A stretch of 64,000 bases of DNA from Haloferula helveola (GCF_037076345.1 NZ_AP024702.1:1178001-1242000), one strand, 5' to 3'; positions 17,571 to 26,563 are shown, counted from the stretch's first letter. Translations and numbers: made by a program. Notes: generated by a model not told the origin, from the sequence alone.

Positions 17571-18317
17571 ATGAAATCAGCGATCAGGCAATTCATAACC
17601 AAGGCCATCGCATGGACACTACCGCTCACCATCTGGTTGGCGGTGAAGTACGGATTTCAAATCTCCGATCGTTACCTTCCAAGCCCCATAGGGGTGTTCT
17701 CAGCAGCGAATTCGTTGGGGCCAGCGCTACTGATAGACACCCTTCACACCTCCATCCGTATCATTCTAAGCTTCGTTCTCGGCTTGGGATTCGGCCTCAC
17801 CACGGCTCTTCTCTGCTTTCGAGCTTCACTCTTACGTCATCTCATCCCGATGGTGAATGCGCTACGCGCCGTCCCCCCGATCGCAATGGTGCCGTTCTTC
17901 CTACTTTGGTTCGGTTTCTCAGAATGGGGTAAGATCCTGCTGCTTACCGCTGGTCTAGGGCTCAATGTATTCGTCGCAATCGCCGACAAACTTGAGTCTC
18001 CGGATAGGGACGCTACTATAATGTTTAAATCGTTCGACATTGAACCAAGAACCCTGGTTTCACAGTACTGGTTCCAAGCTACCTTAGAGGGCTTGCTACC
18101 CACACTGCGGTTCGGCCTAGCTATGGCAATTGGCGTAGCACTTGTCGCCGAAATGCTAGGCTCACAGACTGGCCTTGGTCACGTCATACAAATTTCTCGC
18201 GCCACGTTCTCAATGGACGTAATTTTCTTAGCTGCTGCAATTCTCGGCACCATAACGGTAGCCTTCGACCGCCTCTTAATCGTATTCTGGAGACATCTGA
18301 TTTACTGGAAACAATGA
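17571..18317 (+). CDS. ABC transporter permease, SsuC/TauC family
   Basis: 248 residues with the arrangement of a binding-protein-dependent inner membrane component: about six hydrophobic segments, the opening ...RYLPSPIGVF, and the family block LRAVPPIAMVPFFLLWFGFSEWGKI. The EAA-like loop follows in the C-terminal half (ALVAEMLGSQTGLGHVI). Four bases separate it from the ATPase gene, and its stop overlaps the start of the binding protein gene (ATGA). Permeases of this family serve nitrate, sulfonate, taurine, aromatic acid or thiamine-precursor importers; the substrate here is unknown. Confidence 0.93.
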   Translation: MKSAIRQFITKAIAWTLPLTIWLAVKYGFQISDRYLPSPIGVFSAANSLGPALLIDTLHTSIRIILSFVLGLGFGLTTALLCFRASLLRHLIPMVNALRAVPPIAMVPFFLLWFGFSEWGKILLLTAGLGLNVFVAIADKLESPDRDATIMFKSFDIEPRTLVSQYWFQATLEGLLPTLRFGLAMAIGVALVAEMLGSQTGLGHVIQISRATFSMDVIFLAAAILGTITVAFDRLLIVFWRHLIYWKQ

Positions 18318-19387
18318 ACGCCTCAAAACAGAAGCCACGTCGCATCAAATTCACGATGGCCACTCTCGGCCTCGTTACGCTACTTACGCTAGCGGCAGCA
18401 ATCGTTTGGACCAATCGCGATGGGAATTCGGGAAAACAGTCGATAACAGTCGCCATAGCGCCATACCAGGACCAAGGCATGCTCGTTAACTACAAGCATC
18501 TTGGACTTGAGGAAAAATACGGCGTTTCAATCAACCTTATTACACTCCCATTTGAAGATATTGTTCCCTCGGTAGCAAGCGCCAGCGCGGGCGCAGACAT
18601 TGGATTTGGAAGCTTCATAGGCTACTTAAACCAATACAAGAACCTGAACACCGACTCCGACGACCCTGTTCTATTTGTCTATCCTGCCTATGTCTTCAAA
18701 GGTGGTGGATTTGTGACTTTCGATAAGGGCATCAAACCACTCCGCGAAACTGGAGTAGTATCACAATATGCGTCTGACATTCTCCAGAACGAGAAATTCG
18801 GTTATCCTGATAAGAGCATCTACGAACTGGTGCTAGCCCATGTCGCCAGATCAAACGATGTACCATTATCCGAAATCGACACCCACAAGATTGTCATCGA
18901 AGATGGCCTACTAGCCGCTCAATCCGGCGCCCTCGACATTGCCGCCGCAGGACTCACCCAACTCAACGAGACAAAGAGACGCGGCGGCGAAATTGTCTTC
19001 ACAATGGACGATGTTGGATTCGCGGACATTACCGGATTCCTAGTGAAGGAGAGTACAATGCGCGAGCGGGGTGACGACGTACGTGCGGTCATCCAAATGT
19101 GGTTTGAATGCGTCGCATACGTTATGTCAGACATTGAAGGCAATAGCCGGGAAACCATTGACTATCTGGACAGGCAAGCCGCAACGAAGTACACTATAGA
19201 TGAATTCAAGGCTGCGATTGAGCAGGAGTATTTCCCTACCACAACTGCCGAGGCTTACAACGAAACGATGACAGAAGAAGGGAAGTTCTCACACCAAGGT
19301 ATTCAAGAGACAGTAATCGCTTTCTTTGGCCTTAGCGAGACCATACAGATAACCCCACTGCCTCCAGGCTCATTCAAGACACCTTGA
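18314..19387 (+). CDS. ABC transporter substrate-binding protein, NMT1/SsuA-like
   Basis: 357 residues. A basic N-terminus and one hydrophobic segment (MATLGLVTLLTLAAAIVW) without a lipobox suggest a membrane-anchored or cleaved periplasmic protein. The body opens ITVAIAPYQDQGMLVNYKHLGLEEKYGV, the NMT1/SsuA pattern, and continues with a VASASAGADIGFGSF hinge region. Overlaps the permease gene by four bases. Unusual: the region around residues 240-330 is acidic and longer than I expect for SsuA. The ligand cannot be inferred; the upstream radical SAM gene argues against a plain sulfonate system. Confidence 0.85.
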   Translation: MNASKQKPRRIKFTMATLGLVTLLTLAAAIVWTNRDGNSGKQSITVAIAPYQDQGMLVNYKHLGLEEKYGVSINLITLPFEDIVPSVASASAGADIGFGSFIGYLNQYKNLNTDSDDPVLFVYPAYVFKGGGFVTFDKGIKPLRETGVVSQYASDILQNEKFGYPDKSIYELVLAHVARSNDVPLSEIDTHKIVIEDGLLAAQSGALDIAAAGLTQLNETKRRGGEIVFTMDDVGFADITGFLVKESTMRERGDDVRAVIQMWFECVAYVMSDIEGNSRETIDYLDRQAATKYTIDEFKAAIEQEYFPTTTAEAYNETMTEEGKFSHQGIQETVIAFFGLSETIQITPLPPGSFKTP

Positions 19388-19461
19388 TGCGCCGCCGATA
19401 AAGCACTCGGGGCTACCCTTCGCTTCGAGCAAGAGTAAAGGGCGACAAACATGCTTAAGCC

Positions 19462-21501
19462 ATGCCTCAAAATGTAGCGAAAAGCAGATGCTTGCGGTGC
19501 AAGCAGCTTTCAGAGGAAGGTTCGCCGGTATCAGGCTTGGACTGGGCATTTCATATCACGCCCCATCCGAATATTTTCTCCCTCGGATACTTTCTCACAA
19601 CCCAGGTATTTGACAAACCCTCCGGAATTCCAAAGGATCTTAAGGAGAGCGCTAGTTTACTAAGAAGCGCTTTGGCCCGACAACCCACGCTTGAACGCAT
19701 CATCCTGATGGAGTTCGACACTCGAGAGACCCGAACGCCCGAGTTCCGGTGGTGTGATTGCGAGTTTTTTGTAGGGACCGATGATTCCGTACAGTCCCTC
19801 GTTGAGCAGGGGCACCGTATACTACGAGTCCCACTTACCAATTATAAGCTGCATGCGATCTTCAGACGAAAACATGGAGAGCAAACTCACGCCGAGGATA
19901 CGGAAACCGACGATGCGGAAACCGAAGATAAGGTAATAATCACCGATAGTAGGCCATTGGTGGATACACTTATCACAGCACTCAAAGAACTCAAAGAACT
20001 TAAACCTAAGCACAAGCTACTGGAAATCATCGACCCGGAGACCAGCCCCGAACAGGCAAGGCTTCCGTCAGAAATCACATTCAAAGACGCGTGCAACTAT
20101 GATTCTCCAAAACTGTATATTCTTACAGCACCAGGAGTTGACGTCTATGTGGATAAGGCGAAGCAACCTGACACCCTCATTTCCGAGCACCTAATAGACA
20201 TCAGTGTTCCAACTTTTATCTGCGCTCGAATCAACACGGGACTTCTCCAAGATGAGAACAAAGTCCTCAAATGCCTCACCAGCCTACAAGGGATTTTTGC
20301 TTACATCGTTGAGCGCTCGGTAGACTTCGCTAAGCTTACCCCTGATTCCCCAAAGGCCGACGATTTTTGGGTCGAATATTTTAAGAATTCTTCAGAAGTC
20401 TACGATCGCATCACCCGTGATCATGAGAATCTGATTAGCCCTTTCGTCCGGTATCGGTTCGACATCGATAGAGGTCGAACCATAAGCGATGATAGATTTA
20501 GGGAACAACTGACGCGGCCTAGACGTTTTGCGAATATCATATCACGTCACGCAGAACCCCCGGATTCCATCGATTCCGAGAAAGATGGACCTCGATCTGA
20601 GGATATCGCCGCACAGGTGCTCGAGCTTCATCGCCTAAGACCTGCGGCAGGTTCAAAGTTAGTGCTCACACACTACTGTGATCTGGATACTGTTTGGGCA
20701 ATGCTGAACTCCGCCAAAGATGATTCGAAACGCAGCAATCCGGGGCTCCGCCTCTGGGCGACGCCAGTGAATCTGCTGAACGATGAAATGGAGGGCCAAG
20801 AACTTTTCAAGTGGATCGAGAAGGCACTTTCCAAGAACCAAGGGGCATCGAAACTCTCCAACTATCTCCAATGGATTCGAGAGCCTCCTGGGACAAACTC
20901 ACGAGGACTGATTACAGTTACCACAAGCTTTTCCTTGGAAGACAGCTTTGAAGAGGCTGGAGATAACTTGGACATGTGGAGGGCGTATGGAGGCAATAAT
21001 GGCGTTGCCCTAACGATGGAGCTTGATCACGGTTTCGACGAGTTGAGTCAACTCTACGCAGTAAAATACGCCGATGACGAATTCGCTCGGACTTGGGCAC
21101 TACTTCAACGGGAGTGTGTTAGTTGCCCGAAGGAAGTTGAAGGTCACCCTGATTCGTTTTGGATGAATTTGGAGATGCTGCGTTTTTGCTATAAACATCC
21201 TCGCTGGCAAACGGAACGCGAAGCACGGATAATCAGACCGGTGACGATCAATGAACTCAGATCAGTCGAAGGTTGCCAAGATGGCGATGCTTCCAAAGCT
21301 CGATTCTTTGAACCTTCCGAGCCTTTTTTTATGAGAAGATCGGTTACGAATCGAACGAAAGTAACTCTAGGCCCTCTACTAAGTCAGAACAAGATTGGGA
21401 GGCATCGCGTAGCTTTGCGTGTCCGAAAGATATTCCAAGAGACGCTTGGATATGAACCTTATGTTGATTTTTCAAAGACCAAGTATCGACTGACGCAATA
21501 A
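19462..21501 (+). CDS. DUF2971 protein with a long unassigned N-terminal region
   Basis: 679 residues. From about residue 398 it matches DUF2971: KLVLTHYCDLDTVWAML, LRLWATPVNLLNDEMEG, ITVTTSFSLEDSFEEAGDNL, MWRAYGGNNGVALTMEL, and a basic RWQTEREARIIRP stretch. The first ~390 residues fit no family I recognise; they include a CLRC pair near the start, an acidic patch (AEDTETDDAETEDK, about 140-153) and a LKELKELKPKHK segment. No signal peptide or membrane segment, so cytoplasmic. The function of DUF2971 is unknown; such genes are frequent in variable genomic islands. It is convergent with the TIR-like gene, 90 bases apart, and shares the island's lower GC. Confidence 0.75.
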   Translation: MPQNVAKSRCLRCKQLSEEGSPVSGLDWAFHITPHPNIFSLGYFLTTQVFDKPSGIPKDLKESASLLRSALARQPTLERIILMEFDTRETRTPEFRWCDCEFFVGTDDSVQSLVEQGHRILRVPLTNYKLHAIFRRKHGEQTHAEDTETDDAETEDKVIITDSRPLVDTLITALKELKELKPKHKLLEIIDPETSPEQARLPSEITFKDACNYDSPKLYILTAPGVDVYVDKAKQPDTLISEHLIDISVPTFICARINTGLLQDENKVLKCLTSLQGIFAYIVERSVDFAKLTPDSPKADDFWVEYFKNSSEVYDRITRDHENLISPFVRYRFDIDRGRTISDDRFREQLTRPRRFANIISRHAEPPDSIDSEKDGPRSEDIAAQVLELHRLRPAAGSKLVLTHYCDLDTVWAMLNSAKDDSKRSNPGLRLWATPVNLLNDEMEGQELFKWIEKALSKNQGASKLSNYLQWIREPPGTNSRGLITVTTSFSLEDSFEEAGDNLDMWRAYGGNNGVALTMELDHGFDELSQLYAVKYADDEFARTWALLQRECVSCPKEVEGHPDSFWMNLEMLRFCYKHPRWQTEREARIIRPVTINELRSVEGCQDGDASKARFFEPSEPFFMRRSVTNRTKVTLGPLLSQNKIGRHRVALRVRKIFQETLGYEPYVDFSKTKYRLTQ

Positions 21502-21591
21502 CTCGGATCGACCGCGTTCTAGGAATCAAGATATCCAGGAAACGCCGGTTGAATGTTCCGAGCAGCATGAGGAGCAGATCACCGATTTCAT

Positions 21592-22785
21592 TCACTCTTC
21601 AACTCGTTCGGGAGATTCTCTCTCAACCCAGCCCGGATCAATTCCCAATCCGGCAGCCGAGATTTCCCTCGCAAGGCTCTTCTTCCACTCACCCTCCTTA
21701 TCGAGTTCGAGATAGAGCGGACCACGGTAATTGGTGGGCAGCTCAATATTCGGTGTGCATAGGCAACAAACACGTTTGTCGCCCAGTAGCGCTAAGAAAA
21801 AACCAAGTTCAAAGATAGCGTTTTGGCGGGCTCGAGGTCGTTGCCCATTTGGCCCGTCGCCAGCAAAACCTCCACGATCTTTGCCGGTAAGCACTACGAC
21901 AGCAAATCCAACATCAGCGTAGTGTCGGAGCTTGGCGAGAATTGTGCTACCAACATTTGGCTGATCATCGAGTATGACCGCCTCGAGCGACAAGTCCCGC
22001 ATCAAAGAAGCGACCTCGTTCCGCTCATCGCTGCCTCTTTCATGTACTATAAAGACCTTTCGATGCGGAGTCACACGGTCGACGACTGACCGCAGCATCT
22101 CTGTCTGAACAATCTGCGCGAACAATACGGCCAATTGGTATGGATAGTATCGACTGCAAAACTTACTATCGGGATTCGGCCAATCAAACTCCTCATTGTT
22201 GTAGAGCTCTGACCTCGTATCGATGACATCAATCCGACCATTTGGAAACGCCACACCTGCCATTCTCCGTCTTTGCTCCATCGATCCTGTTGCAACATGT
22301 GCACCTTGCGGGGTATAGGTGTGGAGATAGACGGCGCCTTCAAGCAGGAAAAGATTCTCAAGAATCCTCGCCTGTATCTTTCGTTCGACACCGTCGTGGC
22401 TGGCAACCCAATCGCGGAGATGGCTCGGGTTTAGAATCCGTCGCTTGAGTTCCGCCTCTGAGATTTTGGTGTGTGTTGATCTTTCTGCAAAATACTTTGA
22501 GACCACCCCATCAATGTAGATGTAATCAACTAGCACCATATCTGCTTTTTTGCGTGACGCACGCTCAAGCTGGGCAAGAGTATCTGGGTGAAAGGTCCAT
22601 GAGTCCCTCTCTGGAGATTCATCCAGATACTGTCTCTCCAAGACAATATGCACCATTGACACCAACACGGAGAGGCTCTGGCCTGCATTGACGGCAACTC
22701 GCATACCCGACAATCGCTCCATGACTCGGTCGCAGGTTTCCAGTTTGTCATCTATGACGACCACATGGAATTCTGTATCCGCCAT
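21592..22785 (-). CDS. Receiver-like domain fused to a CAP12/PCTIR-type TIR-like domain
   Basis: 397 residues from the ATG at 22785 (MADTEFHVVVIDDK); an upstream in-frame start at 22902 would overlap the preceding micro-ORF and add only low-complexity basic residues. Residues ~5-115 resemble a response-regulator receiver: acidic pair VVIDD and a candidate phosphoacceptor in MVLVDYIYIDG. Residues ~243-390 match the TIR-like nucleotide-binding family (PF10137): KVFIVHERG, LDDQPNVGSTILAKL, DVGFAVVVLTGKD, RARQNAIFELGFF with Glu326 as the presumed catalytic residue. In characterised CBASS and Pycsar effectors this domain degrades NAD+ once triggered. I see no cyclase or kinase beside it, so whether this is an immune effector is inference. 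Confidence 0.8.
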   Translation of the reverse strand: MADTEFHVVVIDDKLETCDRVMERLSGMRVAVNAGQSLSVLVSMVHIVLERQYLDESPERDSWTFHPDTLAQLERASRKKADMVLVDYIYIDGVVSKYFAERSTHTKISEAELKRRILNPSHLRDWVASHDGVERKIQARILENLFLLEGAVYLHTYTPQGAHVATGSMEQRRRMAGVAFPNGRIDVIDTRSELYNNEEFDWPNPDSKFCSRYYPYQLAVLFAQIVQTEMLRSVVDRVTPHRKVFIVHERGSDERNEVASLMRDLSLEAVILDDQPNVGSTILAKLRHYADVGFAVVVLTGKDRGGFAGDGPNGQRPRARQNAIFELGFFLALLGDKRVCCLCTPNIELPTNYRGPLYLELDKEGEWKKSLAREISAAGLGIDPGWVERESPERVEE

Positions 22786-22873
22786 CCTATTAGGCTTTGT
22801 CGATTTAGCAGACCCAAAATTGCAGCGGCAGAGGCGGCGCGCTCTCACCCATCGTAAGTTGACGTCGCGGAGT

Positions 22874-23026
22874 TCACTGACACGCCTCGCACGGCCCTCC
22901 ATTCAGCGTTGCATCGATCGAACACGCGTTCTTCTTGGCTTCCCCCGTCGCCACCACCGCCGCCAAGGCTTTGGTGGTCATGAAGGCTACGAAGGACAGG
23001 TCGGTGTTTTCGAGTGAGAGCTTCAT
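22874..23026 (-). CDS. 50-residue ORF repeating the NrdA redox tail
   Basis: Its ATG overlaps the nrdA stop (ATGA at 23026-23023) and it ends at a TGA at 22874. The last 20 residues, KKNACSIDATLNGGPCEACQ, match the end of NrdA at 17 positions, including all three cysteines and the terminal CEACQ. Across those 20 codons I count nine synonymous and three amino-acid-changing differences, which argues for selection on the peptide rather than recent or decaying duplication. The first 30 residues (MKLSLENTDLSFVAFMTTKA and on) do not match NrdA. Family knowledge: the NrdA tail shuttles electrons from thioredoxin to the active site. A free tail might do this in trans or compete; unproven. Confidence 0.7.
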   Translation of the reverse strand: MKLSLENTDLSFVAFMTTKALAAVVATGEAKKNACSIDATLNGGPCEACQ

Positions 23027-26000
23027 TGGCACGCCTCACACGTGCCGCCATTGAGCATCGCATCGATGGAGCACGCGTTCTTTTCAGCTTCCGTATACTG
23101 CTTTCCGGCCATGCCGCCGCGGACTTCTTTTTTGACCGAGATGGTCGCCTTCTCGATGTTGGAGGCTTGGAGGGTGCGCAGGTAGTAGGTGGTCTTGAGG
23201 CCTTTGTCCCAGGCGCGGCGGTACATGTGAGACAGGGTCTTCATGTCCGGCTGGGCGAGGAAGAGGTTCACGCTCTGGCTCTGGTCGATCCACTTCTGGC
23301 GCCTTGCGGCCGCATCGACGATGAACTCGTAGCCGACACCGAAGACGGTGCGGTGCTTCTGCTTGATGGCCTCGGGGATGTCGTCGATGGAGTCGAGCTC
23401 GCCGTCGAAGTACTTCAGCTGGTCGAGCATTTCCTGATTCCAAAGACCCTCCTTCTTGAGGTCGTTGACCAGGGTGCCGTTGAGGACGATGAAGTCGCCG
23501 CTCAGGTTGCTCTTCACGTAGAGGTTCTTGTAGTTCGGCTCGATGCACGGGGTGGTGCCCATGATGTTCGAGATCGTGGCGGTCGGGGCGATCGCCAGGA
23601 CGTTCGAGTTGCGCATGCCGTGCTCGGCGATCTTCTCGCGGACCACGCTCCAGTCCATCTTGCCGCCGCGCGGGACGTCGAGCTCCTTGCCGCGCTCGTC
23701 CTCAAGCAGGTCGAGGGTGTCCTGCGGCAGCAGGCCGCGGTCCCACTTCGAGCCCTTGTAGGTCGAGTAGGTGCCGCGCTCGCCGGCGAGGTCGCTGGAC
23801 GCGCTGTAGGCGTAGTAGGCGATGGCCTCCATGAACTCGTCGTTGAACTCGACGGCGGCGTCGGAGGCGAAGCTCAGGCCGCGCTTGTAGAGCGCGTTCT
23901 GCAGGCCCATCACGCCCATGCCGATCGGCCGGTGGCGCGAGTTCGCGGTCTTGGCGGCATCGGTCGGGTAGAAGTTGATGTCGATGACATTGTCGAGCGC
24001 GCGGATGGCGACGGTGATCGTCTCCTTGAGCATCTCGTGGTCGAGCGCGCCGTCGGGCGTGATGTGGGTGTCGAGCACCACCGAGCCGAGGTTGCAGACC
24101 GCGGTTTCCTCATCGGAGGTGTTCAGCGTGATCTCGGTGCAGAGGTTCGACGAGTGGATGACGCCGGCGTGGTCCTGCGGCGAGCGGACGTTGCAGGGGT
24201 CCTTGAAAGTGATCCACGGGTGGCCGGTCTCGAAGAGCATCTTGAGCATGCCCTTCCAGAGGTCGATGGCCGGGATCTGGCGGGACCAGACCTTGCCCTC
24301 GGCGGCCATCTGCTCGTACTCGACGTAGCGTTGCTCGAAGGCCTTGCCGTAGAGGTCGTGCAGGTCGGGGCACTCGTTGGAGCGGAAGAGCGTCCAGTGC
24401 TCGCGGGCCTCCATGCGCTTCATGAACAGGTCCGGGATCCAGTTCGCGGTGTTCATGTCGTGGCAACGGCGGCGGTCGTCACCGGTGTTCTTGCGCAGCT
24501 CGAGGAAGTCCTCGATGTCGTTGTGCCAAGACTCGAGGTAGGCGCAGCCGGAGCCGCGGCGCTTGCCGCCCTGGTTGACGGCGACGAGCTGGTCGTTGTG
24601 CAGCTTGAGGAACGGAATGATGCCCTGCGACTCGCCATTGGTGCCCTGGATGTAGGATCCGGTGCCGCGGACCGCGGTCCACGATCCGCCGAGACCGCCG
24701 GCCCACTTCGAAAGGAAGGCGTTTTCGGCGATACCGCGGTGCATGATGCTCTCGATCGAGTCATCGACCTTGTAGAGGTAGCAGGACGAGAGCTGGCTGT
24801 GGAGCGTGCCGGAGTTGAACAGCGTTGGGGTGGACGAGCAGAAGCGGCGGCCCTTGTAGAGGTTGTAGAGGCGGATGACCCAGCCTTCGGCGTCGGTCTC
24901 CTCGCGCTTGAACAGGCCCATGGCGACGCGCATCCAGAAGAACTGGGGCGTCTCAAGGCGGCGCGGCTTGGTGCCGGTCTTGTCGACGATCAGGTAGCGG
25001 TCGTAGAGCGTCTGGATGCCGAGGTAGTCGAAGTCGAGGTCGGCGGTCGGGTCGAAGGCCTCGGCGAGCTTGTCGAGGTCGTAGGTCTCGAGCAGCTCGG
25101 GGTTGAGGCGTTTGATCGCGATGCCGTGCTTGAGGTACTGCTTGAAGGCGGCCTGGTGGGCGGCCTTGAGCTTCTCGATGCCGTCACGCTGGATCGACCA
25201 GTCGAGGACCTCCTCGTAGATGTAGGAAAGCAGGATGCGGCCGGCGAACTTGGCGAAGTCGGCGTCCTTCTCGATGAGTGACTTGGCGTTGAGGATGACC
25301 GTGTTGCGGAGGTCGCGCTCCTTGATCTCGGCGCCGACCGAGCGGCGGAGTTCGCGTTCGATCTCGGCCTCGTCGAGGCACAGGTCGAGGCCGATCGAGG
25401 CGAATTGGATGCGCTTCTTCAGCTCAAGGCCGTCCCAAAGTCTGGTTTCGCCGTCGTCGGTGGTGACCGAGATGAAAAGGTCCTGCGCCGACTCGTCGGG
25501 CGAGGCTTCCTCGTCGATGCGCAGGCGGGCGCGCTCGTCGCGGTAGCGGATGTAGTGCGCGGCGGCCTTGAAGTGGCCCTGGCGCATCAGTTCCTCCTGC
25601 ACCATGTCCTGGACGTCCTCGATGTGGACGAACGACTGGTCACCGGTGCGGACGAGCTCGGTCACCGCCTTGGCGATGTCGGCCGCTGGCTCCGGGATCT
25701 CGTGGATGGTGAGGAAGGCCTTGCGGACGGCGATCTCGATCTTGGTCTCGCTCCACGGCACCACGTTGCCATTGCGGCGGATCAGGCGGACCGGCAGCGC
25801 GTGCGGCTGGGTGCCCGCGGCGATAGAGCCGCCCTGCTCCATCGAGCGGCGGAAGGCGAGCGACTTGGCGACATCGTAAGCGTCGTTGTCGAGCAGCGCC
25901 TTCTCGATGAGGAGGTAAAGATCGGCCTCGGAAAGACGGAGGCGGCCGCCTTCGTCGATCGACTTGGTCAGCGAGTTGGCGACGGCGTGAGCGACGTCGG

Positions 26001-26304
26001 AGACGAACTTGCGGTTCTCCTCGGTGAAGATGCTGTCTTCCTTCTCCTTGCGGGCGATCAGCAGGTCGGTGAGCGAGTGGCCGATCGCGTCGGCGACGTC
26101 ATCGAGGGTGAAATTGGCTTCCTGATTGCCGCGCAGCACGACGATGTCGGGCATCGGCTTGCGGCGGTCGGTCGAGAGCACGCCGCGCCAGTCGAAGCTC
26201 CGGCTTTCCGGTCCCCCACCCCCTTCGCCGGCGGCTTGGGCGAAACGGTCGGTGATGACTTGCTTGAGCAACAGATCTTCGTCGAGGGTGAGGTTGGAGT
26301 ACAT
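23023..26304 (-). CDS. nrdA: Ribonucleoside-diphosphate reductase, large subunit (class I)
   Basis: 1093 residues, against about 760 for E. coli NrdA; the extra N-terminus holds ATP-cone-like domains (around residues 50-160, the clearest at ~170-265 beginning LPVRLIRRNGNVVPWSETKI, and possibly a third). Long multi-cone large subunits are also seen in chlamydiae. Catalytic landmarks: SSCYLYKVDD (first active-site Cys), SNLCTEITL with Asn720, Cys722 (thiyl radical) and Glu724, AVCNLGS (partner Cys), radical-transfer pair Tyr1040-Tyr1041 in KTTYYLRTLQAS, and a C-terminal tail NACSIDAMLNGGTCEACQ. Reduces NDPs to dNDPs with NrdB, encoded 259 bases upstream on the same strand. No Shine-Dalgarno is visible. 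Confidence 0.97.
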   Translation of the reverse strand: MYSNLTLDEDLLLKQVITDRFAQAAGEGGGGPESRSFDWRGVLSTDRRKPMPDIVVLRGNQEANFTLDDVADAIGHSLTDLLIARKEKEDSIFTEENRKFVSDVAHAVANSLTKSIDEGGRLRLSEADLYLLIEKALLDNDAYDVAKSLAFRRSMEQGGSIAAGTQPHALPVRLIRRNGNVVPWSETKIEIAVRKAFLTIHEIPEPAADIAKAVTELVRTGDQSFVHIEDVQDMVQEELMRQGHFKAAAHYIRYRDERARLRIDEEASPDESAQDLFISVTTDDGETRLWDGLELKKRIQFASIGLDLCLDEAEIERELRRSVGAEIKERDLRNTVILNAKSLIEKDADFAKFAGRILLSYIYEEVLDWSIQRDGIEKLKAAHQAAFKQYLKHGIAIKRLNPELLETYDLDKLAEAFDPTADLDFDYLGIQTLYDRYLIVDKTGTKPRRLETPQFFWMRVAMGLFKREETDAEGWVIRLYNLYKGRRFCSSTPTLFNSGTLHSQLSSCYLYKVDDSIESIMHRGIAENAFLSKWAGGLGGSWTAVRGTGSYIQGTNGESQGIIPFLKLHNDQLVAVNQGGKRRGSGCAYLESWHNDIEDFLELRKNTGDDRRRCHDMNTANWIPDLFMKRMEAREHWTLFRSNECPDLHDLYGKAFEQRYVEYEQMAAEGKVWSRQIPAIDLWKGMLKMLFETGHPWITFKDPCNVRSPQDHAGVIHSSNLCTEITLNTSDEETAVCNLGSVVLDTHITPDGALDHEMLKETITVAIRALDNVIDINFYPTDAAKTANSRHRPIGMGVMGLQNALYKRGLSFASDAAVEFNDEFMEAIAYYAYSASSDLAGERGTYSTYKGSKWDRGLLPQDTLDLLEDERGKELDVPRGGKMDWSVVREKIAEHGMRNSNVLAIAPTATISNIMGTTPCIEPNYKNLYVKSNLSGDFIVLNGTLVNDLKKEGLWNQEMLDQLKYFDGELDSIDDIPEAIKQKHRTVFGVGYEFIVDAAARRQKWIDQSQSVNLFLAQPDMKTLSHMYRRAWDKGLKTTYYLRTLQASNIEKATISVKKEVRGGMAGKQYTEAEKNACSIDAMLNGGTCEACQ

Positions 26305-26563
26305 GTTCTTTGGAGGCGGTGTGGTTTTTTGGAGGCGGCGGAAGCGGGAAAAGTGCGGAGCGGGTGAGCGGCTGAGGCTTTGGTGATGAGTGGTCAGGGG
26401 CCGGTGGTCAGTTCTTTGGGAGTGACGTTGGGGACGGCTTGGACCGGAATTGGAGGAGACAGGGTGGGACAGTGTCGGGACTTTGGCATTTCATGCCCTC
26501 TGACCACCGGCCACCGAACACTCATCACCGGAGTCGGCAGCCAGGGTCAGGAAGGACACACCA

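Noticed and set aside
22786-22902. Longer N-terminus for the TIR-like protein
   Set aside because: Adds 39 Arg-rich residues overlapping the NrdA-tail ORF; the receiver-like fold begins right after the ATG at 22785.
23014-25281. 755-codon open frame on the plus strand
   Set aside because: Complement of nrdA, which is unmistakable on the minus strand.
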